DNA of 64,000 nt from Cryptomeria japonica (lineage: Eukaryota; Streptophyta; Pinopsida; Cupressales; Cupressaceae): NCBI RefSeq assembly GCF_030272615.1, contig NC_081413.1, forward strand, positions 162,004,849-162,068,848, written 5' to 3'. The translations under genes and the position numbers were made by a program. Below are positions 43,300 to 55,900 of this stretch, one piece after another. Position 1 is the stretch's first letter, and every line of letters begins with the position of its first letter. The notes beneath the pieces were generated by a model. The model was not told where the DNA came from, did no database searches, and saw only the letters and a list, made by a program, of their open reading frames with translations.

Positions 43300-44106
43300 C
43301 TTCAGGTTAGGCTTGGTCCCACCAAGCCTATAATTGGACCTCCAAAAAAATAGCCAAGATAAAACGACATTAGATTTCTACCTTGGCCTAATTTTTTGAG
43401 GGCCTTTCTGATTGAATTTTTTGAAGAAACGAAAACCCCTTAGAGTTTTCAGCGTCCTGATTTCAGAAATGTAAATTTCATAGTGATAAGATTTTTTTTA
43501 CTATTTTTGTATTATTTATTAATCAAAAGTCGAACCTAAACCTAAAATACTAAGGTTCACTAAAACTTTAATAACTTTTTTTTTTTTAGGATTTTAGACA
43601 AATAAATTATATGGCATCTATCTAAATACATTTCTTTTGAATATTAAAAAAAAATTGAAAATATGAAATTTTCATCAAATTACGGTTGTCGTACACTCAA
43701 TGTTTTGAAAATATACTTTATTGTCAGTTAAAAATTAATAAAAAAAATATATTCAATAAAAAAATAAGCAAAAATATTCTCATCAATATTTGGTGTCTTA
43801 GGTATCGTTTCCTAGAAGGATTCGCAAAAATTGATTTATTTGCATCAAAAAAGGGTGGTCGTACACATGTGTAGTATGGTCCTAAAATAAGCATTCTGAA
43901 AAATTGGTTTCTAAACATGCCTACTAAAAAGCAATTTCTACCATGTGGGTGTTAAAATAAATTACATATTTGAAAAGTAGACTCTGAGCACTACATTTTC
44001 TATTACTAAATTTTTCCGAGATTCAATCTCTAAGTGCATCAAATTTTGACATCAAACGATAGAAAATTTGAAAAACAGAGAAAACACTTCCACTTTTTGC
44101 CCAAAA
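43300..44106. other. AT-rich right end region of the DNA transposon
   Basis: No coding sequence. A short hairpin CACTTTTTGCCCAAAAGTG lies at 44,091-44,109, next to the junction with chromovirus gag. It is not clear whether all of this belongs to the transposon or whether part is another small insertion. Confidence 0.4.
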
Positions 44107-45240
44107 GTGGGACTCAACTTCTTGCAACCACCCTTTTCTTCCACCACTTCTTCTCTTCCGGTAGCCTCTATCTTCTTACATTAGAATGCATGGTGTCCTT
44201 CTCCTCCACACTTAAAGCAAGTTCCTCTAAATGCCCTCTTCTCTTGTCTTCCAAAGTTCTCATTTTGGTAACCATTCGGTTCTCTTCCCCGGTAGAATTT
44301 TCTATCATCCTTCTGGTATGAACTACCTTCTTTGCTCACTTCCTTGTCCTTTCTCTAATCCGTACTGGTTCCTCTTCCTCTGGTATATCCTCTTCCTCCT
44401 TGAAATCTTTCTTTGGTAAACCTTCCACCTCTATCTCTCTGTCTCTGCTCATGTCTTTTATTCAATTTCTCTTCAACCTTTAGTGCATACTGGTAAGCCT
44501 CTTCAACACTCTCCAATTTGATCATATTGAGTTCATCTTGTATAGACATCCACAATCCATTAAAATATCTTACAATTTTTTCAACTTCATCATCAACATG
44601 TCTGGATCTAATGTTCAATTTGTAAAATGCTTTAGTGTACTCCTTCACACTAGATTCCCTCTGTCTCAAATTCTACAACTTCTAGAACAAATCCACTTGA
44701 TGATTCACTGGAACAAAATTTGATTTAAAGTTAGCAATCATCTGATCCCATGTCTTAATCTTTTCTTTACCTCTTCTTTGTCTATCAACTTGCAAATGTT
44801 CCCACCAAAGAGATGCATGACCTTTCAACTGGGTACATGCATATTTCACCTTCCTCTCTTCTGCAGTGTTTTCAAAATCAAAATAATTCTCCATCTCTGA
44901 GATCCAATCCATCACTTCATCTGAATCTAACTTCCCATCATATTCCGGTGGGGTAAAATGAGGTTTAGTGTTCGCCCTACTCAAAACCCTTAAAAACCTT
45001 TCTTCATCTAGATCAACCACTCGTAAGTTTACTTGTTCTGTTGGGGCTTCTTCTCCTTCATCTTCACTTACATCTTCAATATGTCGACCTCTTCTCTAGG
45101 CTATCTCCATGGCTTCTAATTGGGCTTCTATTCCTCAGAACATCTCCATCAAAGTAGGCTCTGCATTCCCACGTGCTCCACCATTCCTAGTTCCTCTTCG
45201 CACCATTTAATCATGCTAGTCCTCTACAATTGCAGGTCAG
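44107..45240 (-). pseudogene. Chromovirus gag
   Basis: 44,682-45,020 has KPHFTPPEYDGKLDSDEVMD, then WISEMENYFDF and GHASLWWEHL, the Ty3/Gypsy gag core. 44,355-44,669 continues with SSVKEYTKAFYKLNIR, then VRYFNGLW and an Arg/Gly-rich tail. Near 44,170-44,215 lies a knuckle C-F-K-C-G-G-E-G-H-H-A-F-stop-C, with one stop inside. An upstream acidic N-terminus extends to about 45,205. It encodes the particle protein of the chromovirus. The frame was originally continuous with the protease now at 27.66 kb. Confidence 0.88.
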
Positions 45241-45300
45241 ATCCATAGTCTGCCACCCTACAACAAAAATTCAGGACACACAACCTTCATAATGAAACTT

Positions 45301-45313
45301 TTCTCTAATACCA
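45301..45313 (-). other. Chromovirus primer-binding site, initiator Met tRNA
   Basis: The element strand reads TGGTATTAGAGAA two bases inside the 5' LTR. It differs from the Met primer word by one C-to-T change and at its end. Confidence 0.85.
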
Positions 45314-45315
45314 CT

Positions 45316-46134
45316 TGAAGCAGTCACCAGTGAGGAGGGACCTCAAGGAGATTAGTTTGGACCGGTTAGCAAGAGCAAACACAACAAAAACACACATATA
45401 TGATGGAGGCAATGCAAAACAAATAGTTTTATTGCATGAAATTTGATTACATCCAACCAGTAACAACCGGGTTACAACATACCGACACATAGGCCTGGTA
45501 GAATAGGTCACAATCAAGACCTTGAATTGAAAGATCTATCTTCTAGGAACAATCTATCTATCTAATACTCTGATTGATTCTAATTGCTTAAATTCTAAAG
45601 AACGATTACAAATATATATATATATATATATATTGATCCAAAGGAGCCAGTCGGCCCAAAAGGGATCAAAACCCGAAGAACAAGACCTAATGTGGAAAAT
45701 GAACAAGGTCAGCCTCTGCCAAGAGATTCCTCTGAAAAATCCGAAGGATGAAATGTAGAATGTGGGAAAAGGTCAGCCGTAGGCCAAGGAACAACGAAAT
45801 TAATGCCCAAGGCTCCACAAGCTTTGGAATGGGTTTTGGTAGATCACCAAAATAGGTCTCAAGCAACCACTAACAAAGGAACAGCCGGTAACAAGAAACT
45901 GTCATTGAAACTAGTAGCAATATCTTGCCAGTAAGTGATCCAAATGAGATACGATCTAAAAGAAATAAATATGATCAATTCTTCAAGTAGAATCCAATTC
46001 CATAGGATCTGGTGAGCCAAAACTAGGACACACAGAAAGGAAAACTAAAACTGCAAATAGAAAACAAAAATAATGGAAAATATTTTTGGTTGATGCAAGA
46101 TTGCTATGAACTGGGGATGCTCTTGCATAAGAAA
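45316..46134 (-). repeat. Right LTR (5' LTR in element sense) of the chromovirus
   Basis: It starts TGAAGCAGTCACCAG and is colinear with 17,154-17,946. It has an expanded (AT)n at about 45,614-45,632 and an eroded end GCATAAGAAA instead of GCATTAGACA. Confidence 0.88.
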
Positions 46135-47284
46135 ATAATAAACTCATACATAATACTAGAGACTCAAAATATATTTTCAATTGTATGTATGCTACATTAC
46201 TCAATATCTCCTATAAGATTATCATCAAAGATTTGGCTTTAAAATTGCACCATTTCCTTCCTCAAATTTTGAGTCCTGACAAAATTTATTCATCAAATAT
46301 AAATATATTTTAAGTAATATAAATTTAGTTTTGGAAGGTATAGAATGGGTTAGGAATTCTTAACAAAAATCCACATTTAGTGGGCCTTTATCTTGGCTAT
46401 GTTATAGCTCTAGGAGTTTGACCTCACTTCATTCAATCAATTAGCACGCTCTTTTCAAATTCCTCTTAATTGACTACTCTTAATGGTCAAAAATCTAGTT
46501 CCTTTAGGATTTTTAGGTACATTCAACAAGGCAGTCCCTTGGATTTGACTCTTTATGTTCTTTTTGTAAAGGATTTTGTTATCTTTTAGCACATTTAGTA
46601 TCTTAAGGGCTAGCTATACTTGTATATTTCTTCCAAATTCCTTAGGTTAGTTTTTTAGTGTCTTAATGGCTAGTTAAATGCTTGCATGCTTTTTTTAAAG
46701 CCTCTAGATTTTACATTCAATGGCATACCACATTATGCTACAAACAATGCTTCCTATTTGTGCCTTCTTGGCTCAATTCCTATCATTGGAATTAGATTTT
46801 TCATAGAAAAGCTTTTAGATGTTTTGGGTAGTCCTTTTACCTTCTAGGTATCACTTGCATCCTTGTGAGAAGTTGTTCTCACTAGAATTGAAAATAAGTT
46901 GGCTTACTAAATCACTAAATAACTCTTTCTAGTATGAAAATTTTAGCTCTATTCTAAGATTATTGCAACCACTCATGTTTATTATTCTTCATGTTGGGTT
47001 TCTTCTAAGGCTTCCTACATGGAAGTAGGCAAGATTCTTCTTGATATTTATTTGAAATTCCTCTAAGAACCATAGGTGATTTCATAGGATTCCGTGTTAA
47101 TTTTGTTGTCTCCCCTAGAAGTATGAGGGTTCAAAGTTTTATCCATCTAGAGTTAGAACTTATCTCTTTGCACTAAGTAGATCATATATGCCCTTGAAGT
47201 GACATGGCTTAGAAATTCCTTGTGTGACATTGCATCTCTTTTGGTTATATCTTTTAAATTCTTATCGTATCATAACTTATGATC
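46135..47284. other. AT-rich stretch right of the chromovirus, nothing recognised
   Basis: No coding or RNA signal. 'ctcctctaa' and 'ttcttcatg' rich sequence is without repeat partner in the window. Confidence 0.4.
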
Positions 47285-47745
47285 ATTATGTGGTTACATG
47301 ATCTTATATCATGATTCTTACCATGTATACATCTTATGATAAATTTTTTTATGATATTTATCCATGGTTTATCATACTTATATTTTACATGTAATGTTTC
47401 TCATACACTATACAGTTTAATATTGGAAACAACATTAGGAGTCATCTTGCTTCTCCTCCATACATATGCTTTATCATGATTGCAAGTTATATTTAACAAC
47501 CACGTAGGGATAAATTAGAAATCATAACTACATGATCTTATATAGCACTAGGGGCTAATATTTTATTTATGTACTCATTTTCCTCAAGATTAGGGGTAAT
47601 ATCAAGAGACCTCTCTATTCCCATTTTTAGATTTTCTTATATGATTGCATCTTTTTATCTTTTTGTTACTAGTCACATGAAAATATATTTTTCATTATTA
47701 CATCAATATCAAGAGCTTGCACATGTATATCTTTCACACCTTAAT
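47285..47745. repeat. Dispersed repeat, partner at 5,745-6,140
   Basis: Diverged but colinear copy, same orientation, with several 10-60 bp length differences (see the partner entry). Confidence 0.6.
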
Positions 47746-50049
47746 TGTCATTTGACTATACCACCTACTTAACAATGTCTCTCATCTCCTTCATTTCCTT
47801 GAATCTTTTAAATGCAATCAATTGAAGGGGGCATATAATATAACCATTTTTTATGATTAATATTATAGTGATAAATTCATGATCATTATAAATTCATGCT
47901 ATTTAAGAATTCATTTCCATAATGGATGCATGCATTTTATAGTTTCATGTTCTTTCTACATAGGCTCCTTGCATACTATGACATCACATTTTTGTGTAGG
48001 CTCTCTCAAATCCACAAATATCAATATTTTCTATGTCATTTATAGCCCAATCATTCTTTTCCCATTTATTATTTATAGAATTTCGTTGATAAGTAGTTAG
48101 TAATAATTCTTAAGTTTAAATTTTTCAAAGTGGAATATTTTATTACTTGAGAGCACCACACAATTATTATTGGTACCTATATCCTTTTCATAGGTGTGTG
48201 TTATTTCCTTTCATGCTATTTAATTGTTTACATTGGCATCCAAGATTCAAAGTAATTCGTATGTAAGTCAATGTGGATCAAAATGCATCTCCTCCATTTT
48301 GAACTCACTTTGCACATTTGTCTATATGTAATGACTAATATATAAGTGACATTATTTTACATATACTTTGATAACTAAACCTGAACTTAAATTTACACAT
48401 TCCAAAAATTCAAACGTAATATTCAAATTACCTATACTCCTCCTTGGATTGAAGCTTCTATAGATTCACAATGTGTATTTGACCATTGAACTTTCAAAGT
48501 CAAATTCAATCTCACAAACACTAATGGTAATCCCACAAAACTTCATGTATTGAGGAGAAGACATTTAATAGATGTGGAATGAGATGTTTAGCAAAACTAC
48601 GTGTTTTATGGTACGCCGCTCATGATGTCTAATGTCGAAAGCAATTTATGGGAAAATAATTTACACCTCAATGCGCATAAATAGAAATTTGATAGACATT
48701 ATAAAAGTATATATGCCTCTATCCTTCAGATCAAATACATTTGAAGGTGCTTTCCTATTAAAATTTTCCCTTTTCCAGTCAAAACCATTGGTTTCCAAAT
48801 CAATAGATCCTAGATCCTATAGAAATAGCCACTGACTTGTAAACAGATCTAAGATTGGGTCTAGCCAACGAATAAAATTTAGCACAAAGGCTATAATCTT
48901 CTACTCTTTAGGCTTTGCAAGACATAGGTGGGTATCCCTATTGCAATGTTTTACAACGTTTTAACTTTACATAAACAAACATTGCAATATATAGTAGATG
49001 TTTTCAATGAAAATATACCAAGGAAAAGTATGATATACTACAAATTCTGGCTTGAACCTTAGCTTGTATCACTTTTCTTGCATTGAAATCTGACTCTAAT
49101 CTATTATACTCCTAATGCAGAAAAATTGAAAAATGAAATATAAAACGTGAAATAAGAATGTTGAAATGATCCTAAAACTCAGAAAAGTATGACTAGTGCT
49201 TATTCAAGAGAGAAACAGAGTCAAATAACAGGTTTAAAGACATAAAATATCACAAAATCATCATTAAAATCCAATACTAAACATTCAAGACTTGCATAAA
49301 ATGCTCAGAATGAGAATGTATTTACAACTTATTCACAATACCTCTCACACAAATGCTGTTGTACTCAAGACATAATTAAATCTATTTACTTGAAATGAAA
49401 CCTATCAAGACATACACATTCTCCATGAGAGAAGACAAATTGAACATGTCATTAACATAACAACTCATACAACACCATACTAAAGATATGAGTGAGAAAA
49501 ATGAGTGTCCTCTTTATTGATTTTCATAATAAAATTAATACATTCATGGTAGATTGTTGTGCTCATAAATCTATTAAAGACTAACTGTCATAATATTGCT
49601 TCAAAGCTATCCTAGTACATACTAAGCAAAATTTTAGAATCGTTGTTCTTGGCCTTGAATTCCATTTTATAACACAAGGGAGCAAAACAAGCCTCAGGCC
49701 AAGAAGACATATGTCAAAAGTACAATGTTTTACATTTCGCCATAGGGCCCCTTCTTGTCATTATCAACATGCGTGCACATTTCTATGCTGCAATAAATGT
49801 GGGGGGTGCTGAGAGGGTGTCATTCTGGAAACTTTGGGCATCTAGAAAACTTCCCCTTCATTGGTACCTTGAAACATGCCTTTGTTAGGATCTAAAGTAC
49901 ATGTTGACACCTGGAAATAGGTAACCTGGAGAATGGTCCTTGATGATTGAATACTTTTGTCCATTCTCCTTAAAATCAGCAACCTGCACAAACTTCAAAA
50001 TAACAAAAAAGGAGAAAAAGACTAGTCTTCTCCCTCAAGATGCTCTTCT
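47746..50049. other. AT-rich stretch, nothing recognised
   Basis: 48,600-48,780 has a loose similarity to 6,150-6,220 (both contain 'atcaaatacat'), suggesting the dispersed repeat may extend further. It may also include the 3' non-coding part of the minus-strand remnant starting at about 50,050. Confidence 0.35.
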
Positions 50050-52895
50050 TCCAAGTAATAGCACTTTCCATGTAGGGCTTCTTTCTTGCCTAATGTCCAA
50101 GTAAAACTCCTCAAACTCTACAACTTATTTATTGATTCCTTTTCTTTATGGGCTAAGAAATTTATGGCCTCCAAAGTAAATATGTGCTAAATAAAATCTA
50201 CCTCCATGATTTCTTGAATGATATTAAAATATGAGTTACTTTGGGCCAGATCAATAGCCAAGTAAGTCAAAATGGCATTTATGGAATCCCAGAAGGTTTG
50301 CTTCCACTCCTCTAAGCCTCTGACTTGTCCTTCGCCTATCAAAATTGTGGGGATATCCTACTTTTTCAAACCTTGAAAAGAATGAATCATTTTAATCAAT
50401 GTCTTTTTCTTATCCTCAATGTTAGGCAATTCTTTGATTAATTGATTAAAGTTTTCCAAGACACCCCTACAACTTGGGGTGGATAGGCCACATTCTTGAC
50501 TTCCAACATGACCTCCTTTAAGTCATGTCCTTTTGGCATCCAAGTGGTCCTAATTGGCTGAAAGAATGAAATAATTTCATCCAGCTAGTTAAGGAGCTGT
50601 GAAGTCAAAGAATATGAGGTGTGCACCTCGCTTAATTTCTCAATAACTTTATTTGCCACCTTCAAAATTGAAGCCTTTCTGATTTCAAAATAATTGTTCT
50701 TAGCTTCATCCTTGACTCTTTGTAATTATTTATTCATTATTTCTAATTCTTTGGGCCTAATTCCTGCTCAAGAATCTATTGTCACCTTCTTTATTTGCTC
50801 CTTCAATGCACAATTCTTAATGAATAATTTGTTGTAATTTGCATTTAGTTCCACATGCATATCCTTTAATGTCAAATGCTTTTTCTCAAGATCATCCACT
50901 GATAATTGAGCAAACTGGACCTCATGTGAAGTGATTGCTACGACTTCTGATGCAGTGGTGTCTTCAAGGGTCCTAATTATTGCATCCCCTGTCTTTTGTT
51001 GTCCACCTTCCAGAACCATAGGCTTTTGGAAATTTGGGGCCTTTGACCATAGAGAAAAAGCATTTAGGTCTATGCTCGCCCTAGACCCATGATTTTTGAA
51101 TTCTTTTGCAAAATTGGGGTCCTGCCACATAATATGATCTAACAAAAATATTTTCTCAAAGTCCCAGCAAGGGACAAGAAGCATGCCACTAGTTCTAATC
51201 ATCTCCCTGCCTTCCTTAGGGGTGCATTTGAAACTATTCCTATCAAAAATTTTGATCTCTTCATCAAATAGATTCTTCAACTTTTCCTTTAGCCAAAAAG
51301 ATTTGAATTCAGGGGAGTTCACAAAAATGTCATCTACTATGAAGTTTTTTGAGGCAATGATCCTTTCATCATCCATCTCCTCAATAGGTATTGTACTCGG
51401 GATAATGGCTCTATCTGTGTCATTTAGGACTTTAGTAGCCTCATCTTCATAGAATGTTTCTTGAAGGGGTGAAGGGGGTGGCACATTTGTATCAAGATCC
51501 TTCTGGACATCTACAAAATCAAACATCTTTGCCTTTCCCTTGTCAACCCTCTTGACCTATTCAGCTGCCTTCCTAGAGGTGTCAGGAGACTTTGTTTCAA
51601 TTGTTACTATTTCCCCCTTCACCTTGCACATTGTAGGGGCGAGGTCAATAGGCCTTCCTTCAAATTTAACTCCTTTATCCCTAACATCCATTCTCTCCAT
51701 TTCTATTTTTATTATCTCATCTTCCTTTCTTGTCATGAAAGATATCCTCGCAAAATCATTATGGGATTCCCTGTAAAAACTTTCAAAATTGGGATCCTCT
51801 TCCTTCATTTCCCACTCAAGCTTCTTCACGAGCTGCCATTTCTTCTTGTGTTGTTCTACTTTAGCAGAGTGAGCATTTCTAATTAAATCCTCTCATTCAT
51901 CAAATGAATGAAAATAGCCCTTCTCCTTTAGCTTTTATACTCTGAGATCATTTACACATCCCTCGGGGTCAAAATGCCTAGCTTGGGCAACCTTTATATT
52001 GTAATTCTTTACTATGAAGTCCTGCAAAACTTTTCCAAGGTATCACATCCTACAATGAATTCCTCAAAATTGAGCACCCTGGGAAGGAGCCTCCCTTTCT
52101 TATCTATTATAATTTGTGCCCTTTCCATCCACATTAATTACTAAATTAACTCAAGGAATGCTAGCCTAGGAGAGACAAAAAGTTGCAAAACATGGGGTGA
52201 TTGCTCACACCCATAGACCCTGATAATGGTGCAGTTGCCATATAAAAAGAAATCTCCAAAATTTTGGATGAAGGCCCCATCTGGATATATTGTCTTGGAA
52301 TCTCTACAACTTCTTACCCTCAGAATTTTCCTCAGAATTTTAATGATTGTCTAAGGCAGCTTGGGCAACCTTACTCCAAGCCTCATAAACAATTTCATGA
52401 AAAAATGATCAAAGAAAATAGAATAACTGCCAAACCTATATCCTTTGTCCCTCACCTGATTCCATCTCTATACTGGGCATGGAAGATTTGTGTGTGGATC
52501 ATTTGTCCTTATTGTTAATTTTGGACCCTAGTAAGCCCTATTTTGATAAAGAATCAAATGACACAATAAAGAATGGTGTCCAAATTCAAGCTTCTGATTC
52601 TTATTCCTTGCTCCCATTAACCCTTCATGGAGCTTGTCATGAATAATAGCTACAAAGTCATACAACTCATTTATTGAGGGGTGTTGGATATTGATGGCAA
52701 TCATCATGAAATCTATGGGTATTTGAGTAAGCCTGCAATCTAACCCAAGAACCTGCCCTAATGCATAGTAGGTCTTAACATAATAGGGCTCAAAGCATTC
52801 TAATCTTAAAGGCTCCCTTTCAGATGGCAGGACATAATTCTCTAAATTTTTGAAAAGTTTATTCATAAAATGAGGAACAAAGTCCTTTCTATACC
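50050..52895 (-). pseudogene. C-terminal part of an unclassified large coding remnant
   Basis: A series of minus-strand segments continues the protein whose N-terminal part lies at 63,351-64,000, separated by a Gypsy insertion. 52,528-52,866 has FVPHFMNKLFKNLENYVLPS, then YALGQVLGLDCRL, then HPSINELYDFVAIIHDKLHE and HHSLLCHLILYQ. 51,557-51,829 is Lys/Glu-rich. 50,768-51,526 is a 252-residue frame with EFKSFWLKEKLKNLFDEEIK, then WDFEKIFLLDHIMWQDPNF and a C-terminal helix. Protein-like sequence (KVANKVIEKLSEVHTSYSL) goes on to about 50,600, and weaker traces to 50,050. I know no named family. Similar proteins in repeat-rich gymnosperm genomes are a vague memory only. It is probably a retroelement-associated frame, with at least five stops. 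Confidence 0.5.
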
Positions 52896-52900
52896 TATCC
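52896..52900. other. Target-site duplication, left copy (tatcc)
   Basis: Matches tgtcc at 63,351-63,355 at 4 of 5 positions, differing by a transition. It flanks the plus-strand Gypsy element. Confidence 0.6.
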
Positions 52901-55900
52901 TGTAGTACCCCTTCTCGATCAGACTCTTTTTGGACTTATGTTTGACTTCAGTTGACTGTTCAATGGATACATTATTGTATATTGATTTAGACTTTATGCA
53001 ATCTTTTTTCATGGTTTAATTTGATGTGTGGTATATTCTTTCATGCATTATTTCATTATTTATGTTGTATGATTTTATGGACATTGAGTGACACTTTTAC
53101 TTCATGTGTGTGATGTGCTATTTATATGTTTCATGTTTGCAAGTGTATGGGATGCGAGCAGATGATTTTCTTTTACTCACTCGAGTGAGGTAGGGAATGT
53201 CATGATTCTCCTTCATCGGTGCGTGATGTGTTTGTCTATATACTTGTCTATATGCATGTGTGGTTCATTGGTGCAGGACATTGTAGGTACATGTACTGGG
53301 TAGGTATGGGGTATCAAATCAACCTAGTTTCATAGGTCTAAGCATTTCTTATTTGTTCGATGGGAGTGGAGGAGATAGTTGTTGGACCCTATCTTGACCT
53401 GCAATTACACTCATGTGAGTGTTGTCAGTTAGTCATCTTTTTTGTTTGACTGGTATATGAGTCATAGAGCTTTGGTATTGTCATTTTACGAGTAAACGTT
53501 TGATCATTCCTTGTTTTACGTGCTTATGATTATTTGAATAGTTAATAAATTAAGTGAATGATGCTATCTTTGTGTTGGCATAATTAGTTAATTATTATGC
53601 TCTTGAGTTTATTAATTTAATTAAATTGATGAGTAGCTAGATTTAAATGGTTAAATATGCTTAATATATTGTGTTATAGTATTAGATTATTGGAAAAAGA
53701 AATAAGTGAATGCCTTACCATTTAGATTTTAAATGCTTATGTTGAAATAAAGTATCGTGAGAAATAGAAAATAAATAAATAAAAGAATTTCCCTTTTTAC
53801 CTTTCTATTTAGCTTTTAGATTTTATTTTGTTGAAAAAGAATTATTTCATGGAAAAAGGTAAATATGATTGCTTTTACTTTTAAAATAGTTTATTCTGAT
53901 TGGCGGAGAAAACTTTTCAACCTAAAAGTTTAAATTGAAAATATATTTTCTCATATATTCCTGGGAGTTCACGGGAAGAGGAGAGGCAAATTCTTGAATA
54001 CAAAATTTGGAAAACCATTTGGAAGGAGGAACCTAGAGTTGAAATTTGTTTGAAAGGTTGGAACTCTTCCACAAATTTGTTTCCTTGATTGCTTTGAAGG
54101 TTGGATAGTCTTCTTCTTGTTTTGCAATTAAAAATTTGAATGTTTGAGTTTTCTTCCTGTGTGTTTGTTCAAAATTGTGAAACCTTATTGAAGATTCTTG
54201 TTGGATGTTGGATTTGAAGAAAAGAGTAGTTGTTATTGTATTTTGTTGAATTCAAATCAAATGTGTGCATGTTGAAAGGAAATGGTTTAATTTTATATTT
54301 GTTGTGTGTTGTATGTTCTTCCAAAATTTAGTTCTTGGATTATTTCCTCTATTTTGTGAAGAAAGGGATAGATTTGGTTTTCTGTGTGATTACAAGTTTC
54401 AATTTGCCCAAGATTTGGGGTTTATGTTGGCAAAAAATGTTAAATTGCCTCTTGCATAATATTATAACATTATATAAGATAATCTAATAATTAATTAGGG
54501 GGTGGGTAGTTTTAACAATATATAAGATATTGTACCCCATGTATGGTTGAGTTCTCGTATAGGCTCAAGATGTAATGGGATGGCCTGGAATGGCAAACCG
54601 ACCACCTTGTCTTCATGAAAGGTTGGTAGGGTCTGCATAAGACTTAGATGGAGCCAAAGGTTCAAGAAAGGTTACCAGGATAATCCAAGATGGGGGTCGG
54701 GACCTATGGAGGCCTACCTAGGGTAACCATCATAAGCTATGTGATGACACTCTCTCTTTAGGGTCACTAGTGTATTGTGGTTTTGAGTCACTTGGAATAT
54801 TATACAGTCATGGAGTCATTTTGTACTATTGTACTTGTCTTGTTTATGCTTGCTTGAGGGTCCTCAACTACCTCCTAGCATGGTGGGGTGATTCTATTTT
54901 GGGATTACATGGTCAGGTGGTAGTGCCACTTCCCATTGGATGTTCTTGTTTGTACCTTCATGCAAGGATTGGCTTCGTAGGTGTTCCTATGGTTCGTGAG
55001 TCATGCTCTATCTCATGTTGGAAATTATTGTTCTTTGGAGACCTATGTGGTCAATTGTATCAAAGAATTTTGTTACTACTTATCAAGTTGCCATTAGTTT
55101 TATGTTCAAAGTTATTCTATATACTCTAGTTGGTTATCTCTACCGAAATATTCAGTCAGTATGCACAGAGCAGTCGGTTATAGAAGAAAGCAGTCACAGA
55201 GCCCAGTATGCACCGAGTTGTCTACTGAGTATCATTCCATGTCTACCAAGCAGCAAAGATGATACACTGAGTTGATATACACTGAGTGAAACGTGTTACC
55301 AGATTCATTGAACCTAGACATACATATGGAAACGTGTTACAAGATCACGGAACATAGAACCATTATCACATTAGAAATTGCACTTAAAGATTGTGTATGA
55401 TTTCGAGGTCATCTAACCAATGAAATATTTTGCATGGTTATTCATTCGATAAAACATGTTTGTAAGATCAAAGCAATGAATGGGTCATCGACATAAGAGA
55501 TCTATTTATACAACATGGATTGAGATAAAAAACAAGACACATGCAGTGAAAGAAAGGAAGATATAGAAATATATGAAGCAAGACATGTGAAAGCACTAAG
55601 TGTTCTGACTGTTACAGAGACACAGAGGTCACCGAGAAGGATTTCAGAGAACAGTCAAAGAACAGAGTAAACAGAAGGGTTTACTGAGTTACTATATGGG
55701 TTCCGAGGTATGCTATAAGAAAGATAATCTTATTTTGAGCACATAGAATCTGCTATAACATTTCAGATGTAAAGTTGCAGATAGTTGTAAAGATTTTATT
55801 GAAAATTTTGAAGTTGTAAGAGAAACCTTTAACAAGGTAAAAGACTCTAATCAAGTCTATAAATTGTAAAGCCTCTAACTAGGTGCAACATTTGGATTAA

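Larger units (their letters stand above)
27672..44106. mobile_element. Large DNA transposon of unclassified superfamily, with nested LTR elements
   Basis: This block interrupts the chromovirus between gag and protease. Both ends carry clustered copies of a GGCRCCCATTTT-type motif in both orientations, the usual layout of transposase-binding subterminal repeats. Two genes converge at about 38.0-38.6 kb: a plus-strand multi-exon gene and a minus-strand transposase-like gene. The outermost bases share only TTTTGGG(T/C)AAA as an inverted core (27,673-27,683 and 44,096-44,106). No target duplication was resolved, so the right end could lie anywhere from about 43,400 to 44,106. The block includes a 4.9-kb Copia insertion and a 1.2-kb solo LTR, leaving about 10.3 kb of its own. 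Confidence 0.65.
17154..46134 (-). mobile_element. Ty3/Gypsy chromovirus, full-length but exploded by nested insertions
   Basis: LTRs of about 0.8 kb at 17,154-17,946 and 45,316-46,134 enclose, on the minus strand, primer site, gag, protease, RT, RNase H, integrase and chromodomain in the canonical order. Coding continuity is broken by an LTR element at 19,230-25,451 and a DNA transposon at about 27,670-44,106. Removing both leaves about 6.3 kb, a normal chromovirus length, which supports the reconstruction. Many frameshifts and stops show the copy is dead. The flanks do not give a clean 5-bp target duplication (left tgaaa; right end partly eroded). Confidence 0.88.

Noticed and set aside
44091-44109. 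Hairpin CACTTTTTGCCCAAAAGTG considered as a CACTA-type terminus
   Set aside because: The left end does not start with CACTA and no 3-bp target duplication is visible, so a CACTA assignment is not supported.
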